Below are positions 1 through 15,191 of a DNA stretch of 64,000 nt, one piece after another. Where the stretch lies: assembly GCA_029945375.1 (NCBI GenBank), contig CM057057.1, positions 4,712,001 to 4,776,000 on the forward strand. The letters run 5' to 3'. The position numbers and the translations under genes are program-made. The DNA is from Agaricus subrufescens (lineage: Eukaryota; Basidiomycota; Agaricomycetes; Agaricales; Agaricaceae). The notes beneath the pieces were generated by a model. It did not search any database. It was not told where the DNA came from and worked only from the letters and a program-made list of their open reading frames with translations. How positions within the stretch are numbered: the first letter of the stretch is position 1; each line of letters opens with the position of its first letter.

Positions 1-3000
1 GCTGATGAGGGGACGTATGCCTTAACCGCAAGTGCGAAAAAGAGGCCTCCTATTCCGTTGGACTTTAAGGGCACTATGTCTCCGAGGAACACTGTCCCTG
101 CTGGCTTGTTCAAAGCGTTGGCGAATGAGGACAGGACTAGGAAGGCTGTGCGGTCAAGGCTGGATTCTAGGGATCTCTTTGACCATTTCAGAAGGCCTTC
201 AATGGACGATAATGACGTGCCTCAGATTTCGCGTAAAAGTTCGCATGTTCGTTTGGGTGGTTCGAAAGACATTCGCGGATCTATGTCTGACGTTGATATC
301 GGAACAAGTCACCACTCTCATCGTCGTTCATCTTTACCAGATAATCTTGACGATATCGATACCTCTTCAGAGGATTCCGTGCCTCCTATGAATCTGACGA
401 GTAGGATGGAGATGCATAGGATTGAGCACGTTGTTGGGGAGATGCTTGAGGAGAAGTTTTCCGAGCTCCGTCGTGAGATTGCGCGTAGTGGGAGTAGGAA
501 TGCTCAGGCTCTTAATCCGTCGACAGAAGCTCAGATTGCGGATGTTATTTCGCTATTCCGAACTCAGTTGCAAGAATCTGCTACCAGAAGCTTGGAGGAT
601 ACACAGATGGATGCACGCGGTGAAATGGACTTCCAGTTGATCAAAGATGTTGTGGAGGAAGGTCAAAAGCAATTGTTGAATCTTGTCAGGAACGAATTGA
701 AAGATATTATTGCGGTTGGTGCGGGTGCAGGAGGTGTTCCGATGGAAAACGGGGCATATGGTGTAGATGCCAGGAGTACGGTTGAAGCTGTTGGAAACAG
801 AGTTATCACTGCGGTGCGGGAGAGCATTATGGATTTGGCTCATAGACAAGAAGCTATTAGCTATGCGATTCCTGCTCGTGAACGCGATGCGCTCGCTGAG
901 AAACTCGTTGGGGTCCTTACTCCTATACTAGCGTCTTTGCGGACGGAACCTCTGGATTATGATTTCCTAACTTCTCAGCTCACGCAAGCTGTGAAACCGC
1001 ATATCACTCAACTTATCGACCTGGCTTCGGATAAAAGGGAGACTGCTTCTATTATCGTCGAGAGCATACTGCCACTTTTACCCCCGAACCAACCTGCCCT
1101 CGACACTGACGCGCTTACGTTACAATTAATCTCGGAAGTTCGACGTGCGATTGCGCCTATTGATGCATTTGAAATTCGGGAGCAGGTGGCGGATCTTGTG
1201 GTTGAGCGGTTGGATTCGAGGTTGGCTGTGCGGGATAAGGCGTTTAATGTCGAGACTATTGCGATCAAGGTTAATGAAGTTGTGTCGCAGTTGTTGGAGT
1301 CTTTGCAGACGACACCTGGTAGACTTGAGACTTTGGCGGAGGTTCAGAATGGATTTAAGGCTGAGCAGGAGGTGTTGGGTGTTAGCGTGAAGCAAATTTC
1401 GGATGTTGTTGGAGACTTGCCGGCGAAGTTTGAAGGAAGTTTGGATGGTGTTTTGGCTGGGCAGAAGGATGTGGTGGCCAAGTTGGAGGAAGTTCTTTCA
1501 ACTCATGAGAATGGCCGGGATTATCCTGAGATCAAGGTTCTGGTTGAAGCTCTGGCTGAGAAGCAGAAGGACGTCATTGACCGTAATAACGAAGCTCTGA
1601 CTGTTAACAAGGACATTCTGGCAAAGGTGCAAAGTCTTCCGGAAATTGTCAATAGCGCGACAAGTGGTCTTCAAACTGCACTGATCGACCTCATCCATTC
1701 GCGTGATGAAGCAAACAGGGACATTGAAGAGCTTCGAAGGTCTAATACTGACTATCAACTTCAACTTGCTAAAGCTCGTGGAGCTCATGGTCAAGTCCGT
1801 GTGGAGAAGGATATGTTGAATGAGAGGCTTGGTGAGATGGAGGTTGAGCGCGAACGCTTGCGTGCTCAAGTCGAGAAACTTGAACAATCTGCGAAGAGCC
1901 AAATACCTGAAAAGAGTGCGCTTCAGGCTAGGAATGTTGAACTTGAGGAGGCGTTGTCGAAGGCGTTGTTGCGTTTACAGACTGCTGATGTTACCAGTCA
2001 GTCTAATACGGAACGAATTGCTGAACTTCAGAGTAGTAATGCTGAGCTCTCGAGTGTGAAGAGTACTTTTGAAGCCAAGGTGAGTAAAATCTATTATTTT
2101 TTTTGAGGACTCTGGTTGACGTTGTTTCGTGTGATGAAGGTTTTGACTCTGGAGACACAATTGCAACTGGCGAGTCACGAAAGAGAGTCGGCCACGCGGG
2201 CTCTTGATTTGATGCGGAAACAGCATGATGAACTTCAAGCTCAACAAAGCCACTGGGAAGATCTACGACAAGCCTCGGAGAAGATTGATATTCTTACGAA
2301 CCTCGTCGGGCAGGCTGATAACGAGGAATTGCTGGAGCTCCGTCGTTACCGTGAACAAAGCCAAATGTTAGAGGCTGATCACAACAACTTGCAGAGACGT
2401 TTCAAGGAATTGGAGAATAGATTGGGGGCGAGTGAGAAGAGTGCTGCGACGACAAAACAGAATCTTGTGCAGGCTCAACAAAAGGTTTCAGAGTGGGAGC
2501 GTCGAGCGAAGGAATCTGAGGCATTGGTGGAGGCTCTACAAACGAAATTGGACCAGGCTGAGCAAAGTCATGCTCAACTGGACGCGGATCATTCTCTTGT
2601 CAATTTGCAGCTTGAGGAACGTGAGGTTGAGTATCGTGCTATGAAGGTATGTGACCATTCTTAATATGTGAATGGTTTGTGTGTAGTTTTTTCTGACAAA
2701 CTCGTGTTTCTTTTTTTTTTTAAGGATCGAGAAACGAGATCGCGTGATACGATTACTGCTCTCGAGAATAAGATTCGAACGATGCAAGTTGAGTTTGAGA
2801 AGAGAGCGAATTTGACTGTTCCAGAACGGACTCGTACACCCAGCTATCGCAGTTCGACAACCAATGGTTACTCTAATGGTCCTGCCCGCCCAGATTCTCG
2901 TACAAGCACGGTCCATGTTGATCGTTCAGCAACGCCAACGAGAAGGATGTCAGGCTTGACTGCTTCGAGTGTCGCTGGTACTACCCCACCACAGCCGTCG

Positions 3001-3219
3001 GTTTGGGATTCCATGCATGCACCTCGTGGACCGGTTAAACATCCCAGCCTGAGTACAGTCCACGCGCCTGCTGGAAGATATCCTTCCAATCTTGGACGAG
3101 GGACACCTAAAACCACGCAATCGTATCGATCGAGTCTTACCCCTGTTAGACAGCCCTCGCCTGCCATGAGTGTGGTTTCGAATGCTCCTACACTTGGTGA
3201 AGATGGTTGGTGGGAGTGA
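1..3219 (+). CDS. Large coiled-coil protein, 5' truncated, function unknown
   Basis: The frame is open from base 1, so the N-terminus lies outside the window. Three exons join in the same frame: 1..2079, 2140..2646 and 2725..3219, with phase-0 GT-AG introns of 60 and 78 nt. The visible part is about 1026 residues. It starts with a Ser/Arg-rich basic segment, continues with long heptad-like helical stretches rich in E, L, Q and K (roughly residues 150 to 880), and ends in a Ser/Pro/Thr/Arg-rich low-complexity tail finishing in GWWE. No catalytic motif is visible. A cytoskeletal, spindle-pole or trafficking scaffold would fit this architecture, but that is inference; I do not recognise the family. 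The gene is convergent with the oxysterol-binding protein gene downstream. Confidence 0.8.
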
Positions 3220-3789
3220 AATCGTTTAGAAAACTGTTTTCTTTAATATTTTTTTTCTTCCCTTTTTTCTTCTCTCAAAAATCGACTGTTCATGCAATCG
3301 ACGTAATATTCTTTTCTTCAAACTATCTATCACGTTCACCCTATGCATGGAATTTTTTTTCTGGAACATATATAATGGTTATACCTAATAGCATCACTGT
3401 CTACCCTTTTTCGATAGTAGTCGTCTCCTATACTTTCTCTCCCCCCAAACTTGCTCTGCCACTCTTCGCGTTCTAAAAGTCTGCTGTATATCTCTTTTAG
3501 TCATGTATGCATACCCTTTTATTAAGTTTTTCTTCACTTTTGCTCATCACTTTTTTTTTGCATTATACACACTCGGAATAGATTGCGAAAAAATAATAAC
3601 AGTGAATCTACAGCTGAAGCAATGCAGGCAGCGAACGGCGAGAGAAAAAAAGGGGTGAGTATTGAGACACGACTTTATATTCGTGAGCAAGTGAGCAGAA
3701 GGATAGTACATTAGAACGCATGCGTTAGCAGTTGTAAAGTTATCTCAACATAAAAAAGAAAAGAGGAAAAGAGAAAAGGAGAGAAAAAA
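3220..3789. other. Convergent intergenic region
   Basis: This 570-nt AT-rich stretch lies between two converging stop codons. It holds T-rich runs after the coiled-coil gene and A/G-rich sequence before the opposite gene, as expected for two facing 3' UTRs. No further gene is visible. Confidence 0.6.
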
Positions 3790-5716
3790 TCAGGTCGTCG
3801 TGATTGCGTTACTGGACCGTTTTTGCGGGAAAAGCCAGTCTTGAACGTGTTGTGTCGCGAGCACAGGATCTGACGGAAGACTGAAAAAGAAAATACGTTA
3901 GCCGAGGATGGCTAAAAATAGAGGCCGAGGATACACGTACTTAATCTTCGGGACCCACCGACCATCCCGTTGCTCGAAATATTTTGAGATATGCTTCTCA
4001 TGTCTCTCTTCCATGATCTTTCGCTGTTCTCGCTGAGCATCTTCGACAGTCGATTTCGCCCGCGTTGCCCATTCCATATCTTTAGCAGTAATGGCTCTGG
4101 TGAGATCATGCCACAACCTTCATGAAAAACGAGGATGAGGCCTGGTTTCAGGGTTGATAGGGAGAGGTCAAACCTTCTAGATTCGTTAGGTTCCTGGTCC
4201 TCCTCCGGGGGAACCCATTTGGGGGCTACTTTCTGTCCATCCTTCACCACATCGAAAAGCACCCGCTTTTGACCAGTCTATTATTACGAAAAATTAGTGA
4301 GTCAAATGACATATGTGATCCCAGGAACACAAGCGAGGACCCTACATACCCGGGAGTTCTTTACTTCCATTAGGTGACTCCATTTCCCTGTCACTTCACC
4401 AATGTCAGAGGCGTTATGTCGCACCCTACCCACGATAGCATTGTATGTGCCCGAGAAGAATCCCTACATAAATAGATGCATGATGTCAGACGTCGCCTCG
4501 ATAGATCCCATTAACAAGATGAGCGCTATACGGCATTCGGCAAAAAAACAGTGATTGAAGTGAATACCTTGGTCTTGAAATCTAGATCGCAGGACAAGTT
4601 GTGCTTCTCGTTCTTCGCCGTACACGTATCTCCTAGTTCTAGTACCATCTTCCCGAATAGAATGCCACGCGCGTACATATTGGGCATCGTTATGACATAT
4701 TCTAAAAGAATCAGAGGGTGCAAGGGTATCGCCGAATTTGAATGACGATCCTGTGAATCAAAACATGACTGTGCGTACCACCGTCCTCTGGCCTAGCGAG
4801 TAAAGATACTCGATTCTCGCCCTCCATAGTAGTTGAAACACTGTTGCCGAGGAATCGTGACTTGGGTCGCAGTTCACCAATAATGCTGACATTGTTTTGA
4901 GGCGATATGTAAAAAAAGGCGGAGATGGGCGGATGATGGGAAACTAGGGGTAGATCAAAAGAAGTGAGTAGGGTGTTGAAGGCGATGCAACAACGTGGTT
5001 CTGGTGAGGCCGCAAGTGTCTTACCTTGCTCGGCAATATAGAATCCCTGCGAACCATCCGGGTAATCGTAACGACAGCGGAAAAATTCGCCCAAGACTGG
5101 GTTATATCTGTTTCGGGAGAAAGTCTAGGGTGTGATATAATAGAGGGGAGAGAGAATCCAACGCACGGTTTCTTGACACCCTTCGGTTTGATATGCCATC
5201 CTGCTAGGTAATATTGTAACACACGGATAAAACGCTCCTCCGGATCATTGCACTTCTCCGCGCTGATCGTGAAGGGTTAGACTGTCGGTTGAAACAGAGG
5301 AGTAGAAGAGCAAGTTACCCGAAAAGAAGATCTGGGTGAGCCATGAAGTCTGTGATCCGCTCGAGCATGCTCCTTGGCTCGAGAACGAAAGTAGGAAACG
5401 TTACGCGGGAGAGATCCATGCCTACTCTGTTTGTGATTCGCGAGAGTCAGTAAGCATGTTTGAGCAATTGGGGAGCTGTGAGCTTTCCTTAGTTGGGAGA
5501 TCAGAGAGGTTATGATTGATCCCTCGTTCTCGTCTCTGGAAACACCTTCAATAACGATGAGTTCGTGGCAGCCAAGGAAAAGACAGACAAGATGGAGGTA
5601 TCATCGGGTTCTGTGTCTGAGGGCGGTTTGTCTTCGCCAGCGCGGCATTCCGAGACTGATGAACCACGGGGCTTGGTTGCGCGAGAGAAGTGAGAGGAAG
5701 AAAAGAGACCCATCAT
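3790..5716 (-). CDS. Oxysterol-binding protein-related (Osh/ORP) lipid-transfer protein
   Basis: The protein carries the OSBP signature EQVSHHPP (split by an intron near 4945-5025), preceded by [21 protein letters not shown] and followed by a [13 protein letters not shown] segment. The later [16 protein letters not shown] segment and a mixed-charge helical end also fit ORPs. Family members bind a sterol or PI4P in a beta-barrel and exchange lipids at membrane contact sites. No PH domain or FFAT motif is visible, so this is a short ORP. Suggested first exons are 5716..5589, 5535..5488, 5426..5319, 5262..5167 and onward from 5107; the last exon ends in TGA at 3790..3792. The junction between exons 2 and 3 lacks a GT donor (see findings). 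MM at the start gives two candidate ATGs (5716 or 5713). It lies 139 nt after DBP3 on the same strand. Confidence 0.88.
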
Positions 5717-5855
5717 GGTAAGAGAAAAGGTGAGGGAGATGGATTGGGCGAGGGGTAGGCAAATTCAATTGATGTCACCCCTCGTGATATCTCCCACCTA
5801 ACCAATGTCTTGTAATCCGCCCACAGCCACTACATATACATAAACAGTGCCTCCG

Positions 5856-8258
<2,403 letters not shown>

Positions 8259-8821
8259 GTTGACGGAAAGCGGAAGATACTTGATATCGGAAAAAAATGT
8301 CGGGATCAAGAGTTCCCAAATTAGCCCACCAGCGCGGGGTGGCACGCAGCACGCACCTCGTGTTGTATTCCCACTTGAGGTGCCCTTGCCGAACTTTCTC
8401 AGAGCCAAGCCAGTGCCGCGGCCGACAGCAGAATCCCGGACGGCCTGTTACACGGATGGTCAGGGCGCCGAACTGTGAGCTGCTGACGGACTGTTGATGA
8501 CGTTGGCAGGGCATCTGATGAATAACAAACTGGTTACCAGGCTTCGCTGTATTGTCCGCCGCTGCAGTCTCCAGAGGCTGTCTCCTGAGTCGTCTCTTCG
8601 TCGACCTCGACCTCTTCTCTTATACCCCGTTCCTTCCTGACTATCCCTTGGACCCTGATTCTTCTCCACTGCCGCGGGTACGTCGGTCAGCATTCATCTC
8701 TGCCCAGGCACAGCATTCTTGACGCCAAGACGGGCACATATTCCCATAATAACCTGCTGTTCCCAACTATCGCCTTTCTTTCCTAACCTCGGTCTCTCCC
8801 CCCTCAGGCGGTCTCTTTTAT
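8259..8821. promoter_or_regulatory. Divergent region between DBP3 and the ADAM gene
   Basis: This 563-nt stretch separates two divergent starts. It becomes C/T-rich toward the ADAM start (about 8700-8820), a common feature of fungal promoters and 5' leaders. The open frame from 8719 is not the protein start, because the exon at 8822 supplies a signal peptide. No separate gene is supported. Confidence 0.5.
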
Positions 8822-11800
8822 ATGTTTTCTTCAAGAATCCTAATTGCGCTGGTCGTCCTGTTTACATGTACATTTTGGTCAGCCGTGAATGGTATCGTCT
8901 TTCTTCTATTCTCCCGTGGCCACATCTCACCGAAATTTCTCCATCGTCAGTTCGTGCACAGCTATCAAGGCCCCTCAAGAGAGCCGCCCACCCTTCAACT
9001 CTCTCCCTAGAAATCATACCTAGAAATCCGATCTCCCTTCCATCTTCCACCCATCGTAGACACATCCCGTCCCCTAGCCCTAATATCCTCCGACACGATG
9101 ACTCTTTTCGCCTCATACTCTCCGCGTTCAACGAAACCTTCTTCCTTCATCTCCGACCCAATGACGATCTCATTCATCCACAAGCCAGGATTAATTACTA
9201 TGACGTTGGACCAGATGGTCGATCGGTTATCACGCACTCAGAACCTCTGCTTCGGGAAACCGTGAAAGCTTATTGGGGAGAAGTCGTCGCTGCACACCAC
9301 TCTCATACCCGCATGCGCGAGGATGCTGCCCACATCATGCCTGACCCCAATCATCCTAACAACCTGGGTTGGGCGCGCATCATGATTCATGATCAAGGGG
9401 ACGCAGATGCTGATGTGGCACCCGCTTATGAGGGGTCCTTTTCCGTCCATGGAGACACGTATCACATTTCTACCTTGGATAATTATTTGCGGACCAAGCA
9501 TGAACTCGATAACGAGAGCATAGAAGTCATCAATAGTTCTTTGGATTCGAATCTGGTTATATGGCGACAATCGGATATGATGACTCCTGAGGAGCAGATC
9601 TTTGCGGAGACTGGAATTAAACCTGAAGGCGTGGTCTCTCCACACCATGGCTGTGGCCATGACCGGCTGGAGTTTAATACAAACCCCTCGTTGAACCCTC
9701 TTTTACGCACATCGAAAGTTCCTTACACACGGTGGTATGATAACCCGTTCAGGTTCCTCAGGAATAATGATTCGTTGATCCCGCGAGGCGACATTCAATC
9801 GAGTGGTGACATGCCATCGAACAAGTAAGCTCCTTTTCCATTCCCGCATCGCCATCGTTCAAACGTAAACTCACATCTCCTTCAGCTTCCGGAATTCTAT
9901 TGGCCAAACTGCTGGTTGTCCAAATTCCCAGAAGATTGTTAGTATGAGCCGCAATTGATTATGTTACACGTTGGTGACTGAGTGCTTCATTTCACAGATC
10001 CTTATGGGTGTAGCAGCAGATTGCGCCTATACCCAGAAACTTGGTTCACAGCAAAATGCCACTCGTCAAATCCTTACCAGCTTCAACTCCGCCAGCTCAT
10101 TATATAAGGTTCTTCTTTTGGAGTTTTCGTGACCATATCTCAATTCTGTTCTAGACCAAGTTTAATGTCAGCTTGGGAATACTCCGTCTTGCAATCCAGA
10201 ACGAGCAGTAAGCAATGCTACTTAGTTGCTGAACATGTTCCGGAACCTGAGCTTCTTCGAATACAGATGCCCCCAACAGACGGACCCTAGTATGCAATGG
10301 AATGTAAATTGTGATTCTGTCACGCTCGGTGACCGCTTGTCTCTCTTTTCGCAATGGAGGGGGGAGCAGAAGGATGATAATGCTGGTTTGTGGCACCTAA
10401 TGAGTGGCTGTCCCACTGGTACCGAAGTCGGCATTGCCTGGCTCTCCACTCTGTGAGTATCTCGAATCTGTGAGCTTGTTTCACCTTACATTTCGAATGT
10501 TTCCAGTTGCACGCAAACCGCCTCTAATGGACCGAGCGGGTGGACTTCGGGTACCGGTGTATCAACATCCGGACGCCTAGAGTGGCAGGTTGTCGCTCAT
10601 GAAATTGGCCACAACTTTGGTGCTAATGTAGGTTCAAAACTCCTTAATGTGAGGCTGGAACTGATTTTAAGCATTATTCTAGCATGACGTGTGTCTTGCT
10701 GGTTTTTCAAAAGATTCAGTAGCTGACCTATCTATGCAGTGTACAAGTGACGGCTGTGTTGCCAATTGTTGTCCTGTCAGCGCGACCGACTGTGACGCGC
10801 GTAGCCAGTATCTCATGAGCCCGACCGCCGAACAAGGAGAGAGCGATTTTTCGCCATGCTCCGTGGGTAACATCTGTCAGTCTTCAATTTTTACCCAGAT
10901 AGAAATACATGAACAACTGATTGGATATATTAGGCTCGTTAATGCGAGGCGTTGATGGTGCACAGACGGACACGTCCTGCCTCGTTGACCCCAGTGATAA
11001 TCTCAATCTTGTCAGCCTTCAAATGTGTGGCAATGGAATCGTAGAACAAGGGGAAGACTGCGATCCGGGACAAGGCACACCAAGCAAGTGCTGTGATGCC
11101 AAGACGTGTAAGTTCAACCCTGGAGCTGTGTGTGATCCGCAAAGTAGTTCGTGTTGTACGGACCAGTGTGGATTTGCGCCTAGTACACAAGTTTGTAGGC
11201 CTTCCAAGGACCTGGCTTGTGATATGCCTGAGATGTGTACGGGAAATTCGTCAGCTTGCCCATCGGATCAAACGGCCCCGAACGGTATGCGTTTTACTTT
11301 CATAGCATATGGTTTATGAATGAGTATACTCATATTTCATTGATTCGTTTCAGGTAAAAGCTGTGGAAGCGACGGCCTTGCATGCGCTAGTGGTACTTGC
11401 ACTTCCATTTCTCGTGAGTATCATTGTTTCATTTTTGACTTTGTTTCAACTCGTATTGAACAACCACGCAGAGCAGTGTCAGACGGTTGGGGGCTCGATG
11501 GGGCTGAAAGACGCGTGCCCTAGCCCAGATACTAGTTGCCAGATTGTGTGTAAAAGTCCCGACAGTTCTAACTCGTGTACGAAGCTTTCGGCACGCTTGG
11601 TAGATGGATCTCCTTGTGGTCAGTTCTTTCTTTAGCCTTTGCCCTTCTCAAACTTGAATGTTCATCACCGAATCCCCATTCGCAGGTTATGGGGGTACGT
11701 GCTCCCAAGGCAAATGTCAAGCAGGTAGCCCACTGGCTGCTGCCAAGGTAATGCCATCCGTTTTCCTTGTGTGCGATCGAGGCACACATGGGGTTGGAGG

Positions 11801-12330
11801 GAAGCTAATTCATCCCCTCTTTTTGAATCTAGGCATGGTATACCCATAATCTTCAGATTGCGATCCCAGTGACTATCGTTGCTGCAGTCGTAATTTTACT
11901 TATCTTATGGGGATTGTTCAGAGGTGCGTTTCGTCCTCGGGACGAACCGTCAATGAGTCGAAGAACTTGGCTGATCTTTATTTGTTGTCTGTTCTTTTTT
12001 TGGGATCCTTTAGGTGTGAAGCGATGCTGCACTAGAAGACGTTCACGAAGCGCAACCTTCACTGTTACACCTACCCTGACAAATGTACCGCATCAAAGAA
12101 TTCCAAGTAATGATCGGAGTATGCCTGGGTATACTGGTGGGCCGGATGTCACGAGAGGACAGAGGTATAACTTCTCGTTCTGCTTAGGGTGTTGAGTGAC
12201 TGACTTTTCCCTTAGAACCGGCACGGGCTATAGCTCCGTTCCTCAACAGCAGCAATCATGGGATTTCGGCAGACCATCCCAGTGGACAAATTGGGTGGAT
12301 GACACGAAATATAATGGACCAAGACGTTAA
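8822..12330 (+). CDS. ADAM-family metalloprotease-disintegrin (peptidase M12B), membrane anchored
   Basis: Sixteen exons join in phase: 8822..8891, 8951..9824, 9886..9937, 9998..10108, 10155..10207, 10267..10452, 10507..10627, 10683..10688, 10740..10875, 10934..11284, 11354..11413, 11472..11618, 11686..11747, 11833..11923, 12014..12164 and 12216..12330, giving 861 residues. Exon 1 encodes a hydrophobic signal peptide (MFSSRILIALVVLF...), a better start than the longer open frame at 8719. A prodomain follows, then the reprolysin zinc site HEIGHNFGANHD (H480, E481, H484, H490, D491), a Cys-rich disintegrin-like region with CGNGIVEQGEDCD, further Cys-rich sequence, one membrane span (about 752-772) and a short cytoplasmic tail with basic CCTRRRSRS. 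Family knowledge suggests ectodomain shedding or wall/surface proteolysis; the substrate is unknown. H490-D491 lie in a 6-nt exon. Confidence 0.92.
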
Positions 12331-15062
12331 GTGAAAAGGTTTCAAGTATATATATACCGGCTCTTTGGAGGCCATTCCAACTATCTTCGTCGATTGCATT
12401 AACCCCAATTTTGTATGAATAGCATTTGCATTAAGTGCAACAGCCTTCCCTTTCAAGTCCGTAGTTGCCAAGTTCCATTCATCTTTTATAATGTTTGCTT
12501 GGTGCTTTTGTAATTTTTCCTTTTTTTCTTCTTTTTTTTCTATACCACTCCGTTCCTTTGCGAGGTTCCCTTCGTAACTTTGACTAAATCTTTGGACAGT
12601 GCCCTGTTATATGGCTACAGTAACTTAGATCGAAATGAGAAACGATAAATTATAATCAATCAAAACACTACGTCAAAGCTCCATACGAGCCTGAGTAACG
12701 CTTCAGAAGAGATACGGGACTTGGGCTCTGAGTCCGAAGGACTTTTAAATTCCGTGGGCTGTTGATTTCCATCTCCAGCGGATTAAAGGTTTTGATCCTA
12801 TTCGTTTATGAGCGTCGTCCCGGCGTGGCCCCAGTCATTGAACTTTTCGGCAAATTAATTGGCAAATACGGGTTAGATACGAGGACTCTAGGAGTTCCTC
12901 CATGGGTCTGATCGATGCCCTGTGGCGATCCGCTTGGATGTGTTTGATGATGATGTGGGGCGAGTATCGGCCGAGCCCTTTGCTAGACTAACCGGTACGG
13001 CTACCTGCGATTGAATGTTGGTCGTTCGAGTTTCAGCGGAGTTCCTTGTCAGATGTGCCTGAGCATGATATCTGAATTTAACCGATATAGGAGATGATAC
13101 TATCTAGACTAATTTGCTTTAGCTCTAGATGCATATACTTGTTTTATCCTGGAAGGTAGGTTTTCTTTGTAGGTGTATCGACCCCAGGTAGGGTTAGTTT
13201 CCATCTTGTAACTCTCGGAGCTTGGGAGAGGTATTCGGAGACAAATCCCTTTAAACTTAACTCGGACTCGGGCTGGAGTAAGCTCGAGTTCGGATAGTTT
13301 GCGTCATTCAGGTGGAAGGTTAAAGGATTGGCGGAGCTTGTATAACGGGAACATTGTGAATGCATAGTAACAATGAAGCGAAGCATAATTAATGAATTCG
13401 ATTGATCTACTTGGTGCACTTGATTTATAACTCAAGGCGCTGCTTCCTGGCAGTTGGCCGTAGGATCCCTAGATCTTACTAGCCTGAGGGGGAAAAGATT
13501 TCTGGGAAGGGGGGGAGTATCGATGATCAAGTGCTCATGACAGGATGAGGTGCGATCGATGGAATCAATTTCCACGAGTGGCGGGCGAGCGCGAGGAAGG
13601 CCATAATGTGATTATGAGAGAGAGAGAAAGTTAGATTGAAAGATCTAGTGATTCGATTTCTACTTGAATTTGTCAGGTGATAAGGTTTCCAGTTTCTGGA
13701 ATGTTTTTCCCTGAATTTGTTGTGCTGTAAGTTGATGTTAATGTCGATGTTGTTGTTGTGATGAATGAGATGGAATCTTGATGTAAATAGCATGAGAAAC
13801 ATCGGCGCTGATTCTAATTCGGTAGGAGCTAGAAGCCTAATTTCCGGTCAGATATCCGAACAGTCGGTCTCTCTAGTCGGTCGCCACCGAAATGATGTAG
13901 AGTTGATGGAGAATATGCGTGTGACGCATCGCCTAAAACAATATATTATCATTATTGATATTGAACATCGAATGATATAGACTTCTGGAGGATCAGTTTT
14001 CTTTAGACGAATGAAAACTTACCACACATTTGGTGCATCTGGAGAAAGTGGCACTTTGCAGACAGTTGTTAAGGGATCCACATCCACTAGACTGCTGCAA
14101 TACCTACAACCGCCGTTCCGGCCATGTCAACACTGGCGCATCCAATCTGCATCAAACTACGCATTATTGATAGCCTCGAAACCTTCGGGTCCTCGGACTT
14201 TACAGGTCGCAGGAATATACCACGTTGAGCGACTTCTTGTAAGACATAATTGAACAGAAATAAGTCTTATGTTATAAAAAGGGGTTCTGCTCGACACGCT
14301 GACAGATATGAAATTGCATCAATAGATCTTGAAACCGATGTTGTCCCATTAGTATCAGACTTGCGGAGTCCTGATGTGAGCATGGTTTTAAGTTGACTAG
14401 TGGGAGCGGCGGGTTCTACGGCTAATCCAGATTCCTACTGGCATGAAATCTACCGCTAGGTTGGAACATGCATGGGTGAGGCACTGCAATTCATTTAAAT
14501 GGCCGCTAACCCCCCGCCACGATGCCCGCCATGCTGTTCGACATGTTGTTAATGGCATACAGGGACCAAAGTTGAACCGAGACCCATCTTACGAAAGTCA
14601 TATATTATAAGGGCCTGCAGAAGTAAGTGCAATGTTTTAGCAATTTAAGGGTCGTCCTGTTGACAGACATTCACAGGGATTGGAAAAGAATATACATAGT
14701 TTTTCCGCTGAGAAATTTCCTTGATAGGCGGGTGCAATCTAGATCATCTTTTAGAAGATCAGATTCATCTCAACAACGCATCAATGCTTGGGTAAGCGAT
14801 GTAGCGTGGCTGCTGACACCGACTTGACAGCGCCCAACAAAAGTAAAAATAGAAATCTCAGCAAGGTGGCATGTGCTTCGTGAGATAAGCACGGAGGCAC
14901 AGCACTCAGCAGTGTAACTCTTGACAACCGATTGGTACTGTTTTATTCACAGGTTCAGTGTAATATTTGAATTGATCGAAGCTTCCGCTATAACACATGC
15001 ATCTACTCCTGAAGCCTGCTAGGTAAAGTTTTTTGCCACCGTCTTCGAAGCCGTCAGTCCCG

Positions 15063-15084
15063 TCACGGGTCTAAGGACCCGTGA
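15063..15084. repeat. Perfect 9-bp inverted repeat, 4-nt loop
   Basis: TCACGGGTC and GACCCGTGA are exact reverse complements separated by TAAG. The element could form a hairpin or serve as a dyad binding site; no function is implied by context. Confidence 0.6.
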
Positions 15085-15179
15085 TATTCTTCTCGGGCAC
15101 CGAAATTTTCTCTGCAAGAACTTAGAATATGTCAGACTATCACGGGACACATAGGACACAGTGACTTGTGCGAAGACCT

Positions 15180-15191
15180 CCCCAATTGGGG
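15180..15191. repeat. 12-bp perfect palindrome CCCCAATTGGGG
   Basis: A self-complementary 12-mer about 100 bp from the hairpin at 15063. It may be a dimeric factor site or chance. Confidence 0.5.

Noticed and set aside
32..391. 119-codon frame inside the first gene
   Set aside because: It is a shifted frame under the main coiled-coil coding frame, which is open from base 1 with good splice continuity.
8719..8890. Start of the ADAM gene at 8719 in the long open frame
   Set aside because: The 8822..8891 exon gives a true signal peptide and joins in phase through a GT-AG intron ending at 8950. The 8719 start would add a non-family basic stretch and no signal peptide.
10689..10739. 51-nt segment of the ADAM gene as coding
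   Set aside because: It is open and in frame, but it has GT-AG ends and would insert 17 residues between HD and C of a conserved zinc-site motif.
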